Positions 36,510-45,264 of a DNA stretch of 52,854 nucleotides are shown piece by piece (within the stretch, counting starts at the first letter, position 1; every line of letters starts with the position of its first letter). The stretch lies in contig JAIEQB010000009.1 in the NCBI GenBank assembly GCA_019748065.1, positions 1-52,854 on the forward strand, given 5' to 3'. The notes beneath the pieces are model-generated. The model was not told where the DNA came from. It ran no database searches and saw nothing but the letters and a program-made list of their open reading frames with translations. Source of the stretch: Alphaproteobacteria bacterium (GTDB taxonomy: Bacteria; Pseudomonadota; Alphaproteobacteria; UBA9655). The translations under genes and the position numbers were made by a program.

Positions 36510-36743
36510 ATGACTTACCTCACTATTCCCGCTGAGTTGGATAAGCGCTTATCAGCTCTTGCTGCCAAAGCTCACGTTTCCAAAGATGAATATGCTCTTC
36601 ATGCTTTGGAAGAATATCTTGAGGACCAGGAAGATTATTTACAGGCTCTTGAGATTTCCCAACGTGTGGAAAGAGGAGAAGAAAAAACCATTCCGTATGA
36701 AGACGTAATAAGGCAATACGAGAATGACCACTCTTCCCACTAA
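36510..36743 (+). CDS. RelB-like antitoxin
   Basis: 77-aa protein. The N-terminal ribbon-helix-helix-like part (YLTIPAELDKRLSALAAKAH) should bind DNA. The C-terminal half is acidic and helical and should wrap the toxin. Small antitoxins of this RHH/RelB type are encoded directly before a RelE toxin, as here, with a 20-bp overlap of the two frames. The start is set by AAGGAG seven bases upstream. It lies opposite to the tra operon, between traH and traF. Confidence 0.85.
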   Translation: MTYLTIPAELDKRLSALAAKAHVSKDEYALHALEEYLEDQEDYLQALEISQRVERGEEKTIPYEDVIRQYENDHSSH

Positions 36744-37047
36744 ATGGTCTTTGGAGTTTACTGAAAAAGCGACTAAAGAATTCAAAAAACTTGATCCTGA
36801 AACCTACCGCAGAGTTAGAAATTTTCTTGATAAGAACCTTCTGACAGCTGAAGACCCACGAGTGTTGGGTAAAGCTCTTACCGGAAATCTGAAAGAGTTC
36901 TGGCGATATCGGATTGGTGATTACCGGTTGATTTGCGAAATTATGGATCACAAATTGACTATTGTTGCTATAAAAATAGATCATCGCAGCAAAGTTTATA
37001 AAAATGTTCATTTTAAAAATGTTCATTTTTTGAAATCTCCCGCTTGA
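36724..37047 (+). CDS. RelE-like toxin
   Basis: 107-aa toxin of the RelE/ParE superfamily. The body ends KIDHRSKVYK, the usual end of RelE-type proteins, and the LKEFWRYRIGDYRLICEI core is typical of mRNA interferases. Its C-terminus is extended by about 15 residues (NVHFKNVHFLKSPA), from a 15-bp unit repeated twice (37000-37029) that runs into the 3' end of traF on the other strand. The last 25 bp of the two genes overlap. The tail may come from the insertion event that placed the module here. Confidence 0.85.
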   Translation: MTTLPTKWSLEFTEKATKEFKKLDPETYRRVRNFLDKNLLTAEDPRVLGKALTGNLKEFWRYRIGDYRLICEIMDHKLTIVAIKIDHRSKVYKNVHFKNVHFLKSPA

Positions 37048-37988
37048 ACACGTGTTAAGAGGTCTATTCTTTCTTCAATTTCACTTTCAGAAACCAATCC
37101 ATAAGCCAAAGGAATCATTTGTCCTGAACTTGGATGAAAGGCGATCAATGCTGGAACATGAGACACTTGAAGACGCGTTGCCATGCCGTTATCTCGTCTT
37201 GCTTCAGGGAACTCTGGTAACCTCCTTCCATCTAAAGACACTGCAAGAACAGACCATCCATGCTTTTTAGCAAAATCTTTCACAACAGGAGCAAAGTGAT
37301 GACAGTAAGCACATTCACCCTTAAAGAAGAAGAACAACCCATATTCTTGAGCTAAGGCTTTAATGCGCCTTGTAATGTCTTGATGCCTCTCCTGGTAGTA
37401 GATATGCCGAGCATTTTGATCAACGGGATGAACTAAGGTTTCATCTAAGGAAGGGGTCCTTAAAACAACCTGTTTCCATGATTCCGAAAACCGCTCGCTT
37501 TGATCCATCAGCGCTTTTTGCGCAAGAATGTAAGTTATGATATTCTCATGAGAAGGCTCGAGAATGGCTGAATGCAGCTTTGTCTCGAGTTCCTTGCGCT
37601 GAGCCTCAATTTTCTCCGTTGGGGTAGAAGAAGAGAAAGAAGGGTTCCTGCCGGAAGAGTTCTTCTTTCTCTCTTCTATTTTGCTGTTTCTCGAAAACTC
37701 CTCATACCAATGCCAACCCTCTGCATGCCTCTCAAAAAAGGCAAGCTTCAAGCTTGACCCAATTATAGGGGAATTTTTTGATCCAACTTTTAAAGAATCC
37801 TCATGCTTCACATGAGGTTGGGGTAAAGAATGAGAAGTAGCTTTTGCAGCAGTAGGTAGAGATAAAGAGTAAACGTTCAAAAAGAAAACAAGAGAAAAAA
37901 CTACCTGCTTCAAAATCATACTAAGAAGTCTTAGATCCCACCATCTCTCAACGAACTTTCTGATGACTGATAACCGATTACTGATCAC
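37023..37988 (-). CDS. traF: Conjugal transfer protein TraF (thioredoxin-like)
   Basis: 321 aa, F-type TraF, a periplasmic thioredoxin-fold protein of pilus assembly. The redox motif CAYC is at residues 226-229 (KGECAYCHHFAP), so unlike F-plasmid TraF it keeps both cysteines and could be a working disulfide oxidoreductase. The signal segment (MILKQVVFSLVFFLNVYSL) starts at residue 24. The GTG start at 37988 has GGAGG eight bases upstream and lies right after the traN stop. The first dozen codons come from a short dispersed repeat that also occurs in traV. The 3' end overlaps the relE-like gene. Confidence 0.88.
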   Translation of the reverse strand: MISNRLSVIRKFVERWWDLRLLSMILKQVVFSLVFFLNVYSLSLPTAAKATSHSLPQPHVKHEDSLKVGSKNSPIIGSSLKLAFFERHAEGWHWYEEFSRNSKIEERKKNSSGRNPSFSSSTPTEKIEAQRKELETKLHSAILEPSHENIITYILAQKALMDQSERFSESWKQVVLRTPSLDETLVHPVDQNARHIYYQERHQDITRRIKALAQEYGLFFFFKGECAYCHHFAPVVKDFAKKHGWSVLAVSLDGRRLPEFPEARRDNGMATRLQVSHVPALIAFHPSSGQMIPLAYGLVSESEIEERIDLLTRVQAGDFKK

Positions 37989-37991
37989 AGA
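37961..37991. repeat. Dispersed mini-repeat in the traF 5' end
   Basis: The minus strand reads TGATCAGTAATCGGTTATCA and more. The plus-strand core CTGATAACCGATTACTGATC nearly matches, in inverse orientation, a segment at 45547-45577 in traV. In both genes it lies in frame within the N-terminal signal region. Confidence 0.65.
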
Positions 37992-39875
37992 TTACGCCTC
38001 CGGTCTTTGCGGGGTTTGTTTTGCTGTGCTAGAACTTGCTCCAGAAGGACTAGTCCTCGAGGGGCTGAGTCCCCTTTTGATAGTATCGAGACGTTCTCCT
38101 ATTTTTTCTCCCATTCCTTGGAGTTTTTGAGGACTATAGTTTTTCATGAGATCTTCAAAGGCTTCTCGAAGATCCAGCTTAGAAAAGTCAATGCGTTGGA
38201 TTTCATTTATGGTAAAACCTCTGCAGAGGGGCTCTTTTGGACTACCCCAGCCAAGATTGATTTGTCTCCTTCCTTGTTCATGAAAGGCTTTGAGAAGCTT
38301 TGATCCAAAGCAACAAAAGGAAGATTTCTTCTTAACGCACTTGCCTAAAACCTTTTTAGCGCAATAGGTACCTACATAATGACACAAACGCCCTTTACGC
38401 TTTTCCTGAAGAAGTTTTTCATTCGCACTACATCCCCCAAGACCAAGGCTCTTTCCCCAACCCTTTCCTGAACCGCAGCAGTCTTTAAAACTCAAGATAT
38501 GCTTTGAACATTGATGCTCCTTTCCCGTAAAGATAGAGTTGATTTTTCCTTGCATGTCCTTAAGGAGGCTTAATTGAGCTATTGAGGACATCATCTCATT
38601 GTTAGCTTCAAAACTTTGATCCCGGCAGCTTCCATCAAGACAGAAAGGCGTGTTGCCTCCCGTAATATGATAAGAACTTTTACTTCCTCCTTTGCATTGA
38701 TAGGTCTGGGTATAGGCAACACATATGTTACCTACACTTTGTTTACAGACAGAGTTAATCTGAACACAGCCTCGTGCCCTTAAAGGGCCGCAGTTGTCTT
38801 TTGTAGGAAAGTCACAAGCATAGGTTAGTTTTTCTTCCCAACATGGTTTAGTAATTTGGACACCTTCAATAACCCGTGTTTGAGGTCCTTGGGTACATTC
38901 TTTCGTATCATAGTGGCAAAGCCCTTGATCAACGCGCTCCTCTAGTCTTTCGCAATTTGAAACCCATTTATCGGGGAGGATTTCGTAAGAGTCCTCTTCA
39001 TAAGTGATTTTAATGCGGGGCCTGTATGTATACCAACTTTTTTTTCTGCCTAGATTTTTATGTGTATGGCCATCGTAATTGAGGAGAAACCACTGTCTTA
39101 TGCGTCCCCACCGTCCTTTAACAAGTTCCATTTTGATTCTAACTTCTTTAATTTTATCCACTGGAAAACTTAAGGAAGGAATACTTGCACAGCATCCATA
39201 TGTTTCTCCACTAAGTTCTTGCATACAGGCTTTATACGGAGCTGTAATCTCTCCCCCATTATGATAAACTTCCTGAACAGCATTTCTCAAAGCTCCACAG
39301 GAAAGAGAGAAACGTCTCTTTTTTCCATAGGGCAGCCATATATGAAAGTTGGTCTCGAACTCCTTTCTAAGTATTATTTTCCGCACTTCTACGATGAGCT
39401 GGTTTGTACAGCTTTCAAGAGAATCATCGCCTGGCTCTTCACAGGTGAGGATTTCATCCCCTGCCTTCGCAGGGGCAAGCATTATTTCCGTTGTTCCTTC
39501 TCCACCTATCTCTTGTAATGGTGACTTCATAATTTTTTGAGATCCGGTGATAAGAGAATCTTTTGAGGGATCAATTTTAACTTGAGGGCGAGAGTTAGTG
39601 CTGTGATGAAGCATCTGGCTGACAGGGTCAGAGTAATGAAGACTTTGAGCCCGTCCATTAAGGTCTCTGTCTTTAAGTTGAGCCGCATTTGAATGGCCAG
39701 CATAAAAAGGATGGTGTCCTGCCTCAATCTTTTTTGCTTCCAACTGACTCAAAAAATCCTCAGCTGTTTTATCTCCTGACTTAAGGTGAGCTGTTGGGTT
39801 GGCAAGGATCATGCAAGAGAATAAAACAAGCAAAGTCAAAGAATAATAGAGAGAGGAAAGAATTCTCTTCTTCAT
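37992..39875 (-). CDS. traN: Conjugal transfer mating-pair stabilisation protein TraN
   Basis: 627-aa exported protein with a signal peptide and close to 30 cysteines, most in the C-terminal two thirds (for example CCGSGKGWGKSLGLGGCS, a pattern typical of TraN). TraN is an outer-membrane protein that contacts the recipient surface during mating-pair stabilisation. The ATG overlaps the trbC stop by 4 bp, and traF begins directly after its stop. A Ser/Pro/Thr-rich tail (about 25 residues) follows the last conserved part. Confidence 0.9.
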   Translation of the reverse strand: MKKRILSSLYYSLTLLVLFSCMILANPTAHLKSGDKTAEDFLSQLEAKKIEAGHHPFYAGHSNAAQLKDRDLNGRAQSLHYSDPVSQMLHHSTNSRPQVKIDPSKDSLITGSQKIMKSPLQEIGGEGTTEIMLAPAKAGDEILTCEEPGDDSLESCTNQLIVEVRKIILRKEFETNFHIWLPYGKKRRFSLSCGALRNAVQEVYHNGGEITAPYKACMQELSGETYGCCASIPSLSFPVDKIKEVRIKMELVKGRWGRIRQWFLLNYDGHTHKNLGRKKSWYTYRPRIKITYEEDSYEILPDKWVSNCERLEERVDQGLCHYDTKECTQGPQTRVIEGVQITKPCWEEKLTYACDFPTKDNCGPLRARGCVQINSVCKQSVGNICVAYTQTYQCKGGSKSSYHITGGNTPFCLDGSCRDQSFEANNEMMSSIAQLSLLKDMQGKINSIFTGKEHQCSKHILSFKDCCGSGKGWGKSLGLGGCSANEKLLQEKRKGRLCHYVGTYCAKKVLGKCVKKKSSFCCFGSKLLKAFHEQGRRQINLGWGSPKEPLCRGFTINEIQRIDFSKLDLREAFEDLMKNYSPQKLQGMGEKIGERLDTIKRGLSPSRTSPSGASSSTAKQTPQRPEA

Positions 39876-40630
39876 TTGGAGCTGCCTCCCCCTAATTGAG
39901 CATTTGCTAAAAGGAAACGAGCTTCATTCTGCAAATCCCCTTCTTTTGCAAAGGTCTCTAAGGCATATTGGAGACTCACATGACCTTGAAGACGGTCATG
40001 AATTGGTGTTTGAGTTCGCTCAGGAGCCTGTAGCTGAAAAGGACGACTTAAGACATAGGTAGGCACAACTGTTATAGAGAAAAGAGAAAACATCTCTGGG
40101 TCAATGATAAATCCCTGACCTGTTTCTTGAATAATCTTTTGAAGAGTTTTTACGGTTTGAGCATAACTATTATCCTTAAACCCCCTAAGAACAAGAGTCG
40201 CTCCATAAAGTTTAGCCTCATGGGCCAGATTTAAAAGAGCTTTCTCCCCCATTGAGAAAGACACGAAGAGGTTAAGTTCTGCTGGTGTATTTTTTATCCC
40301 TGCGGAATTTTGAGGGTTCTGTAAGGAGTTTTGAACTGGAAGCATTGAAGAACTAAGACTTGCAGCAACATCCTGAAACTCTTTACTTTCTAGAATAGCG
40401 TCTTTTTGTTTAGAGGATTCAGTTAAAAGTGATTGGAAGCTCTTATCCTTTTGAATGGTCTCAACAATCTTTAGAGACCTCTCTAAGAGAGAACACTCTA
40501 AGAGAAAACCATCTTGTAAATGAGAAGGACATGACATAGTCTGAGAGCAAGCAGATTCTGCATCTAATACATTGAAAAGAAAGAAAAAAAGAGGAAAAAT
40601 CAAAGCATACAACAATTGCGTTTCCTCCAA
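39872..40630 (-). CDS. trbC: F-type pilin assembly protein TrbC
   Basis: 252 aa with a signal peptide (residues about 8-27) and the TrbC_Ftype core at about 125-205: LNLFVSFSMGEKALLNLA, ATLVLRGFKDNS and IDPEMFSLFSITVVPTYVLS, a thioredoxin-like fold without a CxxC. It works in the periplasm with TraW (in some systems fused to it). The start overlaps the traU 3' end by 31 bp; no better internal start is seen that keeps the signal peptide. Confidence 0.87.
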   Translation of the reverse strand: MEETQLLYALIFPLFFFLFNVLDAESACSQTMSCPSHLQDGFLLECSLLERSLKIVETIQKDKSFQSLLTESSKQKDAILESKEFQDVAASLSSSMLPVQNSLQNPQNSAGIKNTPAELNLFVSFSMGEKALLNLAHEAKLYGATLVLRGFKDNSYAQTVKTLQKIIQETGQGFIIDPEMFSLFSITVVPTYVLSRPFQLQAPERTQTPIHDRLQGHVSLQYALETFAKEGDLQNEARFLLANAQLGGGSSK

Positions 40631-41589
40631 ATCAAGTAGCCAAAATCTTCTCCTTTATAAGGAAACTCACGTCCAGATCCCCAAATGACCTCCGTACGCC
40701 CCAAAGGATTACAGGCCATGGGGCCACGTGTTGTAGGCCTTGGGTAGGTCATCTGGGTTTTGTATTGGCTCTTCTTAATGATAGGTAAGGGGATTATTTG
40801 GCAAAGAGCCTCTCTGCCACTTGTTCCCCATAAGAGGAGTTCTCTATGAAGTTTAGCTATCATGCGTTGAACCATCAAAAGGCTTGCCTGAACACCCCCA
40901 TTGTGGGCGACATTATTCCCCGTAAAGGGATAAAGACTGCCCTGACATCCACCACACCAGAAGAGGGGATTGAGAGGAAATCCTGCCGTTGCTGCCGTAC
41001 AATCAGCCGCACACGCAGCTTGGGCAATGGGATTACCAAAGAGAACTGCTTCCGGATTTAAAATGAAAGATAGTTCATCTGCATTCCACAAAGGATCAAG
41101 TTCTGTAATATAGGCTACATCGAAGCTTTGTTGCTCTAGACACAGAAAATCGATGAGAAGTTCCAGCCAATAAATGACGGGATACACATACCAATGAACT
41201 TGATAAAAACTGTTCTGAGTTTGTCGATCACCATTAGAAGAATGAACTCCATATCCCACTGTACTATTTCCCATTTTAAGGCCTCCCATACTCACCATGC
41301 AAAAAGGAACCCGGGTCACATCCACAAGTCGTGCAGGCTCCCAAAATCCCACAGGAATACCGGGGACTAAAGGAAAAGGGGGTTTTGGACAAAAACAAGG
41401 GATTTGGCTTGGATTATGGGTATCCTCCCGTCCTCCTCCATTAACTCTCACAGGCCCGATAGAGATCGGAAAAAGACAGGACCAACAGATATCTGTGATC
41501 GGATTGACAAAGCGTCCTGAACACGACGATCCATTGGCATTCAGAGAGAAGCTAAAGAAGATGAAAACTGTAACAATGTGTCTCATCAA
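40600..41589 (-). CDS. traU: Conjugal transfer protein TraU
   Basis: 329 aa with signal peptide. Cys-rich exported protein with the TraU pattern: GRFVNPITDICWSCLFPISI at the mature N-terminus, CFCPKPP, then PLFWCGGCQGSLYPF and a C-terminal YPRP-x-x-GPMACNPLGRT. TraU is a periplasmic factor for DNA transfer and pilus assembly in F. The start overlaps the traW stop by 4 bp (ATGA). Confidence 0.92.
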   Translation of the reverse strand: MMRHIVTVFIFFSFSLNANGSSCSGRFVNPITDICWSCLFPISIGPVRVNGGGREDTHNPSQIPCFCPKPPFPLVPGIPVGFWEPARLVDVTRVPFCMVSMGGLKMGNSTVGYGVHSSNGDRQTQNSFYQVHWYVYPVIYWLELLIDFLCLEQQSFDVAYITELDPLWNADELSFILNPEAVLFGNPIAQAACAADCTAATAGFPLNPLFWCGGCQGSLYPFTGNNVAHNGGVQASLLMVQRMIAKLHRELLLWGTSGREALCQIIPLPIIKKSQYKTQMTYPRPTTRGPMACNPLGRTEVIWGSGREFPYKGEDFGYLIWRKRNCCML

Positions 41590-42251
41590 TCCCCCTGCTT
41601 TTGAAGGTTGATTTCCTCAATGCGTAAATAAAGCCCACGTTGAGTGACCAAAGCAGGAACATGATGAATTCCCAGCTTTTTGCTAAGAAGGCCAGATTGA
41701 TCAAAGTACACAGGTATTTTCAACGCTTCTGAAAGAGCTAAGGGGGCCCCTTTCACAAGAATTAGCCTTAGTGAGCTTTCCGCTAATTTTTCCTTTAGTT
41801 TTTCATTGAGTTTCTCTTTTGCGAAAGTAACCTGATCTTCATCATCACCATCAAAGAAGAGAAGTTCTTGAGAAAGAGTCACTGTCTCAAGAGGATTAAG
41901 TCGCATCCCCTTAGGATGGATGATTTTTCCCGAGTGATCCTTAAGGTCTTCTGGAACAATATAGGTGGGATCGTAATAAAAGATACGGCTCTCTTTGGCC
42001 TTTGAAATTCCTTCTACAGGCTTGGGTCTTTCTATAGCAGCACGGGTTTTCTTTTGAAGATCATGGTTGTGGCGTTCAAGCTCGCCCCTTTCTTCCATAA
42101 TCCTTAATTTGCTTTGAATGAGAACAATTGGATCTTCTTCCTCAATAGGGGCTATTTTTCCATGAACTCCAAAGTCTTTTGCATTGCATGCAAAGAGTTG
42201 TCCGAGGTATAGAAGAAAAAACAGAATTTTTGATGGGATTCCGACTACCAC
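41586..42251 (-). CDS. traW: Conjugal transfer protein TraW
   Basis: 221 aa. Signal peptide up to about residue 24 (ACNAKDFG), then a helical linker and the TraW core: FYYDPTYIVPEDLKDHSGKI, HPKGMRLNPLETVTL, LLFFDGDDEDQV and YFDQSGLLSKKLGIHHVPAL. TraW is periplasmic and acts with TrbC and TraU in pilus assembly. The gene overlaps the end of the upstream S26 peptidase gene by 7 bp and the start of traU by 4 bp. Confidence 0.92.
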   Translation of the reverse strand: MVVGIPSKILFFLLYLGQLFACNAKDFGVHGKIAPIEEEDPIVLIQSKLRIMEERGELERHNHDLQKKTRAAIERPKPVEGISKAKESRIFYYDPTYIVPEDLKDHSGKIIHPKGMRLNPLETVTLSQELLFFDGDDEDQVTFAKEKLNEKLKEKLAESSLRLILVKGAPLALSEALKIPVYFDQSGLLSKKLGIHHVPALVTQRGLYLRIEEINLQKQGD

Positions 42252-42730
42252 TTCAGCAGTGCCTTTCCGTAGATCTTCTCTTTTTTCACCAATCCAAACT
42301 CCTCATAGCGAGAATCAAAGCTGCGGAGATGATCGCCTGTGACAAAGAGATATCCTTGGGGAACAACTTCGAGAGACAGAGGTGTGAGAGGGTGTCCTTC
42401 TTTGCTTTGCGTCAAAAGAGGAAATGTGATGGCAAAAGCTCCGTTTTGTGCTTTGAGAGTCAGATGGGTTTTGTTTCTAATAATCTGGTCCCCTGGGAGA
42501 CCGACAACACGTTTAGTGAAGATATGTTCCCCTGCGTACTGAGGAGTATGACCTTGAATAGAGACAATATCTCCTCGCTTGATCTTAGTGGTTTTAAGAA
42601 TAAGAAGATATCGAACATCATCCAAACTCTCAGAAACATTTTCAAGAAGCTGTGTATAGATAGCAAAGCTGCATAAAATGATGGAAAAGATCCCTATTCC
42701 GATCGCGGCTTTCTTTATTTGAGACCTCAT
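42245..42730 (-). CDS. Conjugative S26-family signal peptidase
   Basis: 161 aa, one N-terminal membrane anchor (residues about 9-27), then the S26 (LepB/TraF-RP4-like) fold. The general-base Lys is in TKRVVGLPGDQI, followed by VPQGYLFVTGDHLRSFDSRYEEFG, the usual last conserved box. The nucleophilic Ser is probably in NVSESLDD (residues about 31-38). Such enzymes process pilin or other tra precursors. The start overlaps the traC stop by 4 bp, which ties it to the pilus-assembly genes. In F a general leader peptidase does this job; a dedicated gene here is typical of Rickettsiales-type clusters. Confidence 0.85.
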   Translation of the reverse strand: MRSQIKKAAIGIGIFSIILCSFAIYTQLLENVSESLDDVRYLLILKTTKIKRGDIVSIQGHTPQYAGEHIFTKRVVGLPGDQIIRNKTHLTLKAQNGAFAITFPLLTQSKEGHPLTPLSLEVVPQGYLFVTGDHLRSFDSRYEEFGLVKKEKIYGKALLKW

Positions 42731-45264
42731 AAAGGAACCTTTGCAATCATTTGAATCGCCTCTTTGAGGCTAAATCCTTGACTTACGAGATTTTGAACAG
42801 CTGTAAATTCTTCAGCCTTAGTGGAGTAAAGAACCTTTGAGAATTCATCGAGAAAAAGTCTTCCCACCGCAAAACCCTTAGGGCCTTTAATCATAATCTC
42901 AGCATATCTGCCTTGTTCTGTATGAAGCGACAGCAGAGTACGCTCCATGGCTGAATCCATTGAGAGCCGTTTAGAACTTTTAAGAAGCTCAATGGACTCA
43001 TCCTTTTGAGAAAGTAAACACATCCAATCGGAGTTATCAAAGGCAGCTTGTGCCCCAGGAGTTGCATAAAAATCGTTGACGGATTGAGTTCCAACAACAA
43101 GACCCCCAAAGTACTTTCGAAGGCGCCTTGCAGCCGTTTCAATAAAAACGTCAGATTGAGCGCCTCTTAACATATCCCACGCTTCATCAAGGATAAGACA
43201 ACTAGGGGTTTTACGGTCTCCCATATAAATGGAATTGGTAATTTGAAGGATCACCATTTGAACAATGACCGACTGGAGATCTTTCCGTTCTTTCAGCTCC
43301 TCCATCTCAATGACAACTAAATTATCGGAAAGATCGATATTTGCTTCTCCATTAAAGAACCTTCCATAAGATCCTTTTTCTGTATAAGGGCGCAAACGCT
43401 TTCCTAAAGTGACAGCAATGCGGTCGGGAAGTTTAAGAAGAACATCCGCCACATCCGTAATAGTGGCCTTGTTTTGCTTTTCATTCCAAGCTTCTTGAAG
43501 AGCTTGCTCCAGATAAGTGTCTTCTAAATCCGTGGTGCCTTCTTTAGGAGCTGCCATCAGAGAAAGAATAGGTTTTAGCATCGCTAAGCCATCGGAAGCT
43601 GCTTCAGTATCATTGGAAGGAATAGAGGAAAAAGGATTAATACAGATGGGGGAATGAGTTGAAAACTCTACAAAGGTGCCCTTCAGGAGTTTGACGGTCT
43701 TTTCAAAGGAACGGCCTACATCTAAAACAAAGACCCGTCCTCCCATACCCAGGATGCTGGTCAGCAGCTCTTGCATAAAGACGGATTTTCCAGATCCGGA
43801 TCTTCCTACAACACAAGTATTATAGTTGCCTTCATTGTTATCAAAGGGCGACCAATAGAAAATCTGACCTCGCCTTCCAGTCAGCATCATGCCGGGAGAC
43901 TTTGTTCCTTGCCATTCTCCTTGAAGGGGTATGAGGTTAGAAGGCTCATGACTCAATGTTGTTTTTGTCTTTTGAAAGACTTTGCTATCTTCAACGGCTC
44001 CTTCTCCCCAGGTCATGGGCAAACAACTTAAGAATGCGGGAAGCTGCAGGTATTTATCCAATACCAGCTCCCATCGTTGAGAGCGATAAAGATTAAAGAG
44101 AGTTTGTTCTTCCCGTGCAATCTGATCAGGAGAATTTAAGAGTCCCACCTGAAAGCGTGTTCGAACAAGCCGTTGTCCTTCTTCAAACTTCTCTCGTACA
44201 TAGGTCCACTCCTCAGCTTCCTTTTTAAGGGATGGAACATATTTAGCGATAGGGCTGGCGGCTTGTTTTTCAACGTTGCCGCATTTAGCCAGCATTTTAG
44301 TTTTAAGGGTCTTTTCATTACAGATATGAACCCCATAGGACAAAAAGAATCCTCCTTGAAGACGGAGGAATTCCTCAAAGGGATCCCCAATAAGATGTCC
44401 CATGGCACTTAAATGCCAAAGAGGCGGTAAAAAGCGCGTTGTGTAAAGCCGAAGAACCCGTTCATCTTCTCCAAAGATCAATTGAGGCGGTTCAATCATA
44501 ACCCGTGTAGCTGGATTCATCAGTTGAGGAGAGAGAGACTCATAAGGATTCCAAAGAGATTGATGATTTCCTAAAAGCCTTTCTGTGGGATTTAAAAGTT
44601 CATCCAAACTCAGTAATAGATCTTCTGCTTGCCACACTTTAACAGGAAGTCCCCAGCCCTTCAGGGTTGTAACCAGCTGTTCTCGTAAAGCCAGGATTTC
44701 CTCAAAGGATTTAAAGATCGTATGGGATTCACTATAGGAAATGAATAAACGAAAGGTCCGTATGGCAGATCTATTTCTAAAGGCAAAACAACGCTCTTTA
44801 GCCAACTCTCTTAAAACATCAGCCCGCTCTGGAGTCGAGGAAAGATTGTATCTGGCTTTTTCCCAAGTTTTGAGCCAAGAATCAATATGGGGGCTGGCAA
44901 TCAATAAACACTGGAGATTAGATCCCAAGGGTAATGCATGTTGAAAAATCCCAGTGAGTTGGCGGGGGACTTCCTCTCCACATCCCACCAAAGGGAGGGT
45001 TTCAAGAACAAAGCCAACGCTAGCACGATTCAAGAAAAGCTGTGTGTTTAGATCAAAGCTACGGTAAGGCAGCAGATCGCTCAGGCTATGAGTTTGTAAG
45101 AACTCATTTGCCAGCTTAAGTATTGCAGATGATGTTCCATAGCGGTGATCAGCTCTGCTTAAAGCAGCTCTACCTGAGGTAGTTCTGCCTAAGGAAGTCC
45201 TACCTGAGGTAGTCTTATCTAAGATAGGACTCAGTGTGCAGTTTTCAGATGAAGAACTGGTCAT
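42727..45264 (-). CDS. traC: Type IV secretion ATPase TraC (VirB4 family)
   Basis: 845 aa, VirB4/TraC ATPase that powers pilus assembly. Walker A is GRSGSGKS near residue 490, Walker B CLILDEAWDM near 690, and an arginine-rich motif (ETAARRLRKYFGG) follows. The N-terminal 40 residues (TTSGR, TSLGR, TTSGR and so on) are 5-residue repeats not seen in the family, encoded by an array of five 15-bp near-palindromic units at 45155-45227. The start at 45264 has AGGA a few bases upstream and overlaps the traV 3' end by 20 bp. Confidence 0.92.
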   Translation of the reverse strand: MTSSSSENCTLSPILDKTTSGRTSLGRTTSGRAALSRADHRYGTSSAILKLANEFLQTHSLSDLLPYRSFDLNTQLFLNRASVGFVLETLPLVGCGEEVPRQLTGIFQHALPLGSNLQCLLIASPHIDSWLKTWEKARYNLSSTPERADVLRELAKERCFAFRNRSAIRTFRLFISYSESHTIFKSFEEILALREQLVTTLKGWGLPVKVWQAEDLLLSLDELLNPTERLLGNHQSLWNPYESLSPQLMNPATRVMIEPPQLIFGEDERVLRLYTTRFLPPLWHLSAMGHLIGDPFEEFLRLQGGFFLSYGVHICNEKTLKTKMLAKCGNVEKQAASPIAKYVPSLKKEAEEWTYVREKFEEGQRLVRTRFQVGLLNSPDQIAREEQTLFNLYRSQRWELVLDKYLQLPAFLSCLPMTWGEGAVEDSKVFQKTKTTLSHEPSNLIPLQGEWQGTKSPGMMLTGRRGQIFYWSPFDNNEGNYNTCVVGRSGSGKSVFMQELLTSILGMGGRVFVLDVGRSFEKTVKLLKGTFVEFSTHSPICINPFSSIPSNDTEAASDGLAMLKPILSLMAAPKEGTTDLEDTYLEQALQEAWNEKQNKATITDVADVLLKLPDRIAVTLGKRLRPYTEKGSYGRFFNGEANIDLSDNLVVIEMEELKERKDLQSVIVQMVILQITNSIYMGDRKTPSCLILDEAWDMLRGAQSDVFIETAARRLRKYFGGLVVGTQSVNDFYATPGAQAAFDNSDWMCLLSQKDESIELLKSSKRLSMDSAMERTLLSLHTEQGRYAEIMIKGPKGFAVGRLFLDEFSKVLYSTKAEEFTAVQNLVSQGFSLKEAIQMIAKVPL
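45155..45227. repeat. Five 15-bp near-palindromic units at the traC 5' end
   Basis: 13-bp near-palindromes start exactly every 15 bp at 45155, 45170, 45185, 45200 and 45215: CTGCTTAAAGCAG, CTACCTGAGGTAG, CTGCCTAAGGAAG, CTACCTGAGGTAG, TTATCTAAGATAG. In the traC frame they code for five-residue repeats. The spacer is two bases each. Confidence 0.75.

Noticed and set aside
36251-36511. 86-codon minus-strand frame upstream of traH
   Set aside because: No family resemblance or ribosome site, and it covers the relBE promoter; a chance frame.
45155-45227. CRISPR array
   Set aside because: The units are 13 bp with two-base gaps and are part of a coding frame; there are no spacers and no cas genes.
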